Positions 12,772 through 18,638 of a DNA stretch of 18,638 bases are shown piece by piece. The DNA is from Alphaproteobacteria bacterium (lineage in GTDB: Bacteria > Pseudomonadota > Alphaproteobacteria > UBA8366). The DNA is taken from positions 1-18,638 of the forward strand of contig JASLSL010000101.1 of assembly GCA_030743445.1 (NCBI GenBank), in the 5' to 3' direction. The position numbers and the translations under genes were made by a program. Positions within the stretch are counted from its first letter, which is position 1. Every line of letters begins with the position of its first letter. Below the pieces are notes generated by a model. The model was not told the DNA's origin. It made no database searches and saw nothing but the letters and a program-made list of their open reading frames with translations.

Positions 12772-13257
12772 ATGACGGCTTCAAGGACTCTCATCGTCAT
12801 GATTTTCGCGGGCGCTTTGCTGCTTGCCGCACCGGCGGCCTTCGGCGAGGGCGACCTCTCGCGCGGCACGCCGGTACGGATTCGCGTCGACCTCGGCAAG
12901 GCCGGCGTCGCGATCCACAAGGCCTATCCGGACAAAATCACCGTCGAGACCGGCAAGCTCTACAAACTGACGCTCTACAATCCGACCAAGGAGCCGCATT
13001 ACTTCACCTCGCCGCGCTTCGCGAGCAAGATTTGGACCTTCAAGGTCCAGGTCAAAAGCAAGATCGGCGAAGGCTCCAAGATTCTCGGCAAGGTCAGGGG
13101 CGCGATCGAAGAGGTCGAGGTCTATGCCGGGCAGGTCTTGGAGTGGTGGTTCGTGCCGGTGTCGACCGGGACGTTCGTCGCGCGCTGCCGCATCCGCTAC
13201 AAGGACCAGAAATCGCATGCGCAAAAGGGCGAGCGCGTAACCATCACCATCAAGTAG
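12772..13257 (+). CDS. Secreted cupredoxin-like protein
   Basis: The 161-aa protein has an N-terminal signal peptide (hydrophobic core 7-20, cleavage probably near 23-26). A beta-rich mature domain resembles the cupredoxin fold. KLTLYNPTKEPHYFTSP (65-81) looks like the first copper-ligand loop, with His76. The final strands VLEWWFVPVSTGTFVARCRI (122-141) lead to Cys139 and His149 before the C-terminal VTITIK strand. The Met expected as axial ligand after the His is absent, so copper binding is uncertain. The mature protein is Lys-rich. It probably acts in the periplasm, as a soluble electron carrier or a metal-related accessory factor; neither role is shown. It has its own candidate promoter and a leader hairpin. 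It converges with the GST gene across a 31-nt gap without a clear terminator. Confidence 0.72.
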   Translation: MTASRTLIVMIFAGALLLAAPAAFGEGDLSRGTPVRIRVDLGKAGVAIHKAYPDKITVETGKLYKLTLYNPTKEPHYFTSPRFASKIWTFKVQVKSKIGEGSKILGKVRGAIEEVEVYAGQVLEWWFVPVSTGTFVARCRIRYKDQKSHAQKGERVTITIK

Positions 13258-13288
13258 CGGCGGCCGACCGGCTAAAACGCTGTCGTCC

Positions 13289-13942
13289 TCAAGCGCTGTC
13301 GTAGGATTCGACGGCGGGTTCGTGCGCTGCCGCCGCGGCCCATTCCCGCAAGGCGGGATATTCCCAGACCGCTGCCATGTAGTCCTGCGCCGCGCCCTCG
13401 AGTGCGACCTCGTAGGTCCGGAAGCGCGAGACCACCGGCGCGAACATCGCATCGGCGATCGTGAAACCGCCGAACAGGTACCGGCCGCCGGCGCCGTAAT
13501 TTTCGCGGCAAGCGTTCCAAATCTCACCGATGCGGCGGATGTCGGCGCCGACCTCGGGTGACAGCGCCAAGCCCGGTCGGCTGCGCCGGACGTTCATTGG
13601 CAGGGCCTGGCGGAGTGCCGAGAATCCGGCATGCATCTCGCAACTGACCGAGCGCGCCATGGCCCGCGCGCCCGGGTCGTCCGGCCACAGGCCGGCTTGC
13701 CCATGGCGCTCGGCGATGTATTCGGCGATCGCGAGGGAGTCCGGGATCACCAGGTCGCCGTGATAGAGCACCGGGACCAGGCCCGAGGGCGATTGCGCGT
13801 TGATCGCCTCGGTCCGGTCGGCGCGCTCGAAGGTGATCACCCGCTCTTCGAACGGCACCTCCGCCATCCGCAGCGCCAGCCACCCGCGCAACGACCAGGA
13901 CGAATAATTCTTGCTACCGATGACCAGGGTGTACTCGCTCAT
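13289..13942 (-). CDS. Glutathione S-transferase family protein
   Basis: The 217-aa cytosolic GST has an N-terminal thioredoxin-like domain (1-80). The NYSSWSLR segment (12-19) carries the candidate catalytic serine, PSGLVPVL holds the cis-proline loop, and DSLAIAEYIAE (68-78) contacts the gamma-glutamyl group of glutathione. An all-helical C-terminal domain follows, including FGGFTIADAMFAPVV, the usual N-capping box region. Such enzymes conjugate or reduce electrophiles with glutathione; the substrate is unknown. The ATG at 13942 has GGAG 7 nt upstream. The gene is divergent from the aminopeptidase gene across 97 nt, where no convincing promoter hexamers were found. Confidence 0.88.
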   Translation of the reverse strand: MSEYTLVIGSKNYSSWSLRGWLALRMAEVPFEERVITFERADRTEAINAQSPSGLVPVLYHGDLVIPDSLAIAEYIAERHGQAGLWPDDPGARAMARSVSCEMHAGFSALRQALPMNVRRSRPGLALSPEVGADIRRIGEIWNACRENYGAGGRYLFGGFTIADAMFAPVVSRFRTYEVALEGAAQDYMAAVWEYPALREWAAAAAHEPAVESYDSA

Positions 13943-14039
13943 ACCTTCGCTCCATGCGCTGTTGCCGTCGTGGGCGGACGGGTTTACATAGGCGGCCCTC
14001 TGAAGGCAAGCGCCGACTCAAGCGAAGGGAATCCTGACC

Positions 14040-15416
14040 GTGACCCAAAACCTCGTTGCCCGGGCGAGCGCCCGCACCGTCCCCTTGACGCCCCTGACCC
14101 GGGACAAGCTCGGCCCGTGGCTGCGCCGCCAGGACGCCGCCACGCGGCACTGGGTTCGCCAATCCGGGTTCAGCGCCAAGCCGGCGAGCGTGCTGTTGCT
14201 GCCGGGGGGCAAGGGCGACGGTGTTGCCGGCGCCCTGGTCGGGGTTGAGGGCGCCGACGACATTTGGTCCTGGGGCGGGGCGGCCGCGGCGCTGCCCGCG
14301 GGCCGCTATCGCATCGAGCCCGAGCCCGGGGCGAAGGCGGCAAGCCGGGCGGCGCTCGGCTGGGCGCTCGGCGCATACAGCTTCACGCGCTACAAGAAGT
14401 CCGAGACGAACGGCGCCGATCTGGTCTGGCCCGCGAAGGCCGATCGCAAGGCGGCCGAGGGGGCGGCGAGTGCCGTCGCGCTGGTGCGCGACCTGGTCAA
14501 CACACCGTCCTCGGACATGGGCCCGGCCGAGCTCGCGGCGGCGGGGCGCAAGCTGGCGCGCGAGTTCGGCGCCCGCTGCACGGTCACCGTCGGCGACGCC
14601 CTCTTGGCCAAGAACTATCCGATGATCCATGCGGTCGGCCGCGCCTCGACGAGGGCGCCGCGCCTGATCGATCTCCGCTGGGGCCGGCGCGGGCCCCGGG
14701 TCACCGTGGTCGGCAAGGGGGTTTGCTTCGATTCCGGCGGCCTCGACCTCAAGGCGGCCGGGCCGATGAAGATGATGAAGAAGGACATGGGCGGGGCGGC
14801 CCATGCGCTCGGCCTCGCCCGCATGGTGATGACGGCGAAGCTGCCGGTGCGGCTTCGGGTTCTCGTCCCGGCGGTCGAGAACAGCGTCTCCGGCAATGCC
14901 TTCCGGCCGATGGACGTGCTGGCGAGCCGCGGCGGCAAGACGGTCGAGATCGGCAACACCGACGCCGAGGGCCGGTTGATCCTGGCCGATGCGCTCGCCG
15001 AGGCGGTGCGCGAGGACCCGGCGCTGGTGCTCGACTTCGCGACCTTGACCGGGGCGGCCCGGATCGCGGTCGGGCCGGAACTGGCGGCGATGTTCGCCAA
15101 CGACGACGGCCTTGCCGCCGACTTCCAGATGGCGGGCGCCGCCGAGGCCGATCCGGTGTGGCGGATGCCGCTCTGGAAGCCTTATCGCCGCCTGCTCGAC
15201 AGCAAGATCGCCGATATCAACAACGTGGCCGACACGCCGCATGGCGGGTCGATCACCGCCGCCCTGTTCCTTCAGGAGTTCGTCGGCGAGCGGACCCCGT
15301 GGGCCCATTTCGACGTCTACGCCTGGAACCCGTCCTCGCGCCCCGGCCGACCCGAAGGCGGCGAGGCAATGGGCATCCGCGCCGCCTTCCACGTGATCCG
15401 CAAACGTTTCGGGTAG
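14040..15416 (+). CDS. M17 family leucyl aminopeptidase
   Basis: The 458-aa zinc/manganese-dependent aminopeptidase removes N-terminal residues from peptides in the cytoplasm. All M17 metal and catalytic residues are present: Lys226 and Asp231 (VGKGVCFDSGG), Lys238, Asp249 (KKDMGG), and Asp308, Glu310 and Arg312 in the signature NTDAEGRLIL. Their spacing equals that of the bovine enzyme as I recall it, with a constant offset of 24 residues. The N-terminal regulatory domain is shorter and diverged, as in the smaller alphaproteobacterial members. The start is GTG, with AAGGGA about 9 nt upstream. It is likely monocistronic: a repeat-rich 257-nt stretch separates it from the MarR gene. Confidence 0.93.
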   Translation: MTQNLVARASARTVPLTPLTRDKLGPWLRRQDAATRHWVRQSGFSAKPASVLLLPGGKGDGVAGALVGVEGADDIWSWGGAAAALPAGRYRIEPEPGAKAASRAALGWALGAYSFTRYKKSETNGADLVWPAKADRKAAEGAASAVALVRDLVNTPSSDMGPAELAAAGRKLAREFGARCTVTVGDALLAKNYPMIHAVGRASTRAPRLIDLRWGRRGPRVTVVGKGVCFDSGGLDLKAAGPMKMMKKDMGGAAHALGLARMVMTAKLPVRLRVLVPAVENSVSGNAFRPMDVLASRGGKTVEIGNTDAEGRLILADALAEAVREDPALVLDFATLTGAARIAVGPELAAMFANDDGLAADFQMAGAAEADPVWRMPLWKPYRRLLDSKIADINNVADTPHGGSITAALFLQEFVGERTPWAHFDVYAWNPSSRPGRPEGGEAMGIRAAFHVIRKRFG

Positions 15417-15434
15417 GCGCGGTCGCGCCCGTTT

Positions 15435-15569
15435 CGTCATCCCGGACAGGTCCGCGAAGCGGAGCTGATCCGGGACCCAGTCCGGAAAACCAACGAATGG
15501 CTCAGCCGGCTCGCGAGTTCGACGGAATGGGTCCCGGGTCTCGCCCGTTCGGGCTCGCCCGGGATGACG
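15435..15569. repeat. Head-to-head pair of hairpin repeats with 11-bp inverted ends
   Basis: CGTCATCCCGG (15435-15445) is exactly reverse-complementary to 15559-15569. Each arm forms its own hairpin: TCCCGGA (15440-15446) with TCCGGGA (15469-15475), and TCCCGGG (15532-15538) with CCCGGGA (15558-15564). GGGACCCA (15472-15479) also pairs with TGGGTCCC near 15529. This has the same architecture as 4922-5031. It lies just after the aminopeptidase stop and might act as its terminator, although no T-run follows. Confidence 0.75.
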
Positions 15570-15609
15570 GGATTGGAGCTTCTAGCCGGTCCTGGATTTA
15601 GAGTCGGCA

Positions 15610-15644
15610 TTGTATCGACGGTGAAGGCGCGCTAAAGTCGATAC
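15610..15644 (+). promoter_or_regulatory. Candidate marR promoter with an inverted-repeat operator
   Basis: TTGTAT (15610-15615) and TAAAGT (15633-15638) are 17 nt apart and could be -35 and -10. The half-sites GTATCGAC (15612-15619) and GTCGATAC (15637-15644) are exact reverse complements, and each overlaps one hexamer. The MarR-family gene starts 30 nt downstream, so autorepression is a reasonable inference. Confidence 0.45.
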
Positions 15645-15673
15645 GATCTCGAAACAATACCGGCGGTGCGGCG

Positions 15674-16063
15674 ATGACCCTGAGCTTGAACTCGAACCAG
15701 GCCCTCAACCTCTGGCGCAAGGCTGTGGTCGAAGGCGTGCGCAACGAGGCGCCGGACCTGACGGCGCGCCAGATGGCGGTGCTGTTGACGGTCTACCTGA
15801 CCTCGCCGCCGCACACGGTGCGCGGCCTCTCGGCCGAGCTCGGCATCGCCAAGCCGGCCGTGACCCGGGCGCTCGACCGGCTCTCGGCGCTCGACCTGGT
15901 ACGCCGCCGGCGCGACGAGAGCGACCGGCGCTCGATCGAAGTCCAGCGCACGGTCAAGGGCTCGGTGTTCCTCTCGGAATTCGCCGACAGGGTGACCCGC
16001 GCCGCCGGCGCCTCGATGCCGGGCCCGGCGCCGGCCGCCGCCCCGATCGGGGTCAGGGGATAG
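15674..16063 (+). CDS. MarR-family transcriptional regulator
   Basis: The 129-aa protein has a winged helix-turn-helix. The DNA-reading helix is around residues 58-72 (IAKPAVTRALDRLSA), and the wing is the highly basic VRRRRDESDRRSIEVQRT (76-93). The N-terminal dimerisation helices are short, and the C-terminus (about 112-129) is a Pro/Ala-rich tail rather than the long final helix of classical MarR proteins, so it is a compact member. The ligand and targets are unknown. The ATG at 15674 has only a weak GGCGG-type ribosome site. A symmetric operator candidate overlaps the promoter. The flanking genes are separated by repeat-rich stretches, so no operon partner is evident. Confidence 0.85.
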   Translation: MTLSLNSNQALNLWRKAVVEGVRNEAPDLTARQMAVLLTVYLTSPPHTVRGLSAELGIAKPAVTRALDRLSALDLVRRRRDESDRRSIEVQRTVKGSVFLSEFADRVTRAAGASMPGPAPAAAPIGVRG

Positions 16064-16094
16064 GCCGGGCCTACCACCCGATTAAATACCGTCG

Positions 16095-16116
16095 TTCCCG
16101 CGAAAGCGGGAATCCA
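16095..16116. repeat. GAAA-tetraloop hairpin repeat, second copy
   Basis: TTCCCGC (16095-16101), GAAA, and GCGGGAA (16106-16112) form a perfect 7-bp stem. The 22-nt unit is identical to 5004-5025, about 11 kb away, which shows a dispersed family. It follows the MarR stop by 31 nt and may end that transcript. Confidence 0.8.
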
Positions 16117-16121
16117 GTCAG

Positions 16122-16163
16122 CCAGTTCCTCATGGCTCGCCTTGTCGAAGTACGAGGAACTGG
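16122..16163. repeat. Palindromic repeat with a 10-bp perfect stem
   Basis: CCAGTTCCTC (16122-16131) is exactly reverse-complementary to GAGGAACTGG (16154-16163). The interior contains CTTGTCGAAG (16141-16150), which is the exact reverse complement of 16182-16191 in the neighbouring repeat, so the two are diverged inverted copies of one element. Confidence 0.7.
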
Positions 16164-16174
16164 CGATCCATCGA

Positions 16175-16203
16175 CCTCATCCTTCGACAAGCTCAGGATG
16201 AGG
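16175..16203. repeat. Palindromic repeat of the CTTCGACAAGCTCAGGATGA type
   Basis: CCTCATCCT (16175-16183) pairs perfectly with AGGATGAGG (16195-16203) around an 11-nt loop. This exact type of intergenic palindrome is widespread in proteobacterial genomes. No function is established from this sequence. Confidence 0.8.
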
Positions 16204-16258
16204 CAAATTGCGAGGACAGGATTTTGGCATGCCGATGCATGCCGTACGAATCTTCACC

Positions 16259-16291
16259 ATCGTATCCCCGTATTTTGCCGCCTGCGCGGGG
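16259..16291. repeat. Dispersed repeat copy sharing 12 bp with 5115-5126
   Basis: ATCGTATCCCCG (16259-16270) is identical to 5115-5126. CCCCG (16266-16270) pairs with CGGGG (16287-16291). This is the last recognisable repeat before the dehydrogenase stop codon at 16319; nothing coding was seen between 16064 and 16318. Confidence 0.55.
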
Positions 16292-16318
16292 TGACGAATG
16301 TAGTGCAATTCGGTCCCC

Positions 16319-17251
16319 TCAATACCCGGCGTCGCGGTCGACCAGGCCGCGCAACGGCTCGCCCGCCTCGAAGCGGCGGATGTTGGCGGCCACCGCCTCG
16401 GCCCCGGTGCGCGCGATGGTCAGCGCCGCATTGTGCGGGCTGATGGTGACCCGCGGGTGATCCCACAGCGGACTGTCGGCCGGCAAGGGCTCGGTCTCGA
16501 ACACATCGAGGGTCGCCTGCGAGAGTTGGCCCGACTCGAGGGCGGCGAGGATGTCGGCCTCGACCTGCAACCCGCCGCGCCCGGAATTGATCAGGCTGGC
16601 GCCCTTCGGCAACCGGTCGAACAGGTCCTTGTTGAGGATCCCCGTGGTCTCATGGGTCGCCGGCATCAGGGCGACCAGGATTTCGGTGCGCGCAAGGAAC
16701 GGCCCGAGCCCGTCCACCCCGTGAAAACTCTCGATGCCCGCCATGTCTTTCGGCGCGCGGGTCCAGCTCGCGAGGTCGAAGCCGAGGGCGAGCAGCACCC
16801 GGGCGGCGTCGGCACCAAGCTCGCCGAGCCCCATCAGCCCGACCTTGCGTTCGGAGGCAAGCGGGGTGAGCACCGCCTTCCACACCTTGTCGCGCTGCTG
16901 GGCCTCGAGGTCGAGCTGGCGGCGGTGGTGCCGCAACACGTGCAGGGTCACGAACTCGGTCATGCCGACGGTCAGCGCCTCCTCGACCATGCGGACCACG
17001 GGCACGCCGTCCGGCAGGTCGGTGTCGACCAACAGGTGATCGACCCCGGCGCCGAGCGAAAGGATGCACTTCAGGTTGGGAAAGCGCCCGAGCCCGTCGC
17101 GCGGCGGCTGCCAGACCAGCACGTACTCGACTTGCCCGTCGTCGCCCGGGTCGTCCCAGTCGCGCATCTCGATATGCGGCAGCTCGGCCGCCAGCGCCGG
17201 GCCCCACTCTTCCCACGGATCGGGCTTGGAATAGAAAATCAGGGCCGCCAT
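16319..17251 (-). CDS. 2-hydroxyacid dehydrogenase, glyoxylate/hydroxypyruvate reductase A type
   Basis: The 310-aa NAD(P)H-dependent D-2-hydroxyacid dehydrogenase resembles GhrA (about 312 aa) over its full length. Marks include the N-terminal LIFYSKPDPWEEW, LVWQPP, SLGAGVDHLL, the cofactor loop GLMGLGELGADAA, and the closing RGLVDRDAGY. The catalytic triad is visible: Arg in INSGRGG, Glu in FETEPLP and His in ISPHNAA. The enzyme probably reduces glyoxylate or hydroxypyruvate in the cytoplasm; a related 2-ketoacid is possible. The start at 17251 has a strong AAGGAGG 5 nt upstream, and the frame reaching further up is a shadow of the ABC gene. It begins 23 nt after the ABC ATPase stop, so the two are probably co-transcribed. 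Confidence 0.88.
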   Translation of the reverse strand: MAALIFYSKPDPWEEWGPALAAELPHIEMRDWDDPGDDGQVEYVLVWQPPRDGLGRFPNLKCILSLGAGVDHLLVDTDLPDGVPVVRMVEEALTVGMTEFVTLHVLRHHRRQLDLEAQQRDKVWKAVLTPLASERKVGLMGLGELGADAARVLLALGFDLASWTRAPKDMAGIESFHGVDGLGPFLARTEILVALMPATHETTGILNKDLFDRLPKGASLINSGRGGLQVEADILAALESGQLSQATLDVFETEPLPADSPLWDHPRVTISPHNAALTIARTGAEAVAANIRRFEAGEPLRGLVDRDAGY

Positions 17252-17274
17252 ATCGCCTCCTTTTCGCCGATCCC

Positions 17275-18638
<1,364 letters not shown>

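Noticed and set aside
13943..14039. Promoter for the GST gene
   Set aside because: TATGTA could be a -10, but no -35 match is found at suitable spacing.
13914..15440. 508-aa minus-strand ORF opposite the aminopeptidase
   Set aside because: It is an antisense shadow. The plus strand carries every M17 catalytic residue.

Overview
The window is GC-rich and densely coded. The codon usage, the class I benzoyl-CoA reductase, the thiOSGE cluster, the DUF3775 protein and the dispersed hairpin repeats together suggest an alphaproteobacterium, perhaps of the Rhodospirillales. That placement is inference: no rRNA or other phylogenetic marker lies in the window.

Left block (1-4800, minus strand): the order in transcription is dch - bcrC - bcrB - bcrA - bcrD, with bcrD cut by the window edge after 18 codons. 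The genes are joined by ATGA-type overlaps or a 2-bp gap. They encode cyclohexadienecarbonyl-CoA hydratase and the four subunits of ATP-dependent benzoyl-CoA reductase, so the locus performs anaerobic reductive dearomatisation and the first hydration after it. An AT-rich stretch at 4750-4795 holds a candidate promoter with overlapping palindromes. Next comes a 400-bp gene-free stretch (4800-5200) made largely of inverted-repeat elements.

Signalling block (5205-9079, minus strand): a coiled-coil protein built from exact 36-residue repeats overlaps the start of a GAF-GAF-PAS class III adenylate cyclase. An FkbM-type methyltransferase follows, with a hairpin terminator directly after its stop codon.

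Thiamine block (9277-12655, plus strand): a DUF3775 protein is followed by a TPP riboswitch and thiO-thiS-thiG-thiE, the route that makes the thiazole moiety from glycine and joins it to the pyrimidine. The ThiE-like protein appears to lack both Asp metal ligands of thiamine phosphate synthase, so it may be a TenI-type thiazole tautomerase.

Right block (12656-18638): a secreted cupredoxin-like protein (+), a glutathione S-transferase (-), an M17 leucyl aminopeptidase (+) and a small MarR regulator (+) with a putative autoregulatory operator. After another repeat cluster come a GhrA-type hydroxyacid dehydrogenase (-) and a double-ATPase peptide/nickel-type ABC transporter protein (-) that runs off the right edge. 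Three gene-free stretches (4800-5200, 15417-15673, 16064-16318) are dominated by short palindromic repeats, several shared between sites more than 10 kb apart.

No tRNA, rRNA, CRISPR array, transposase or phage gene was seen.
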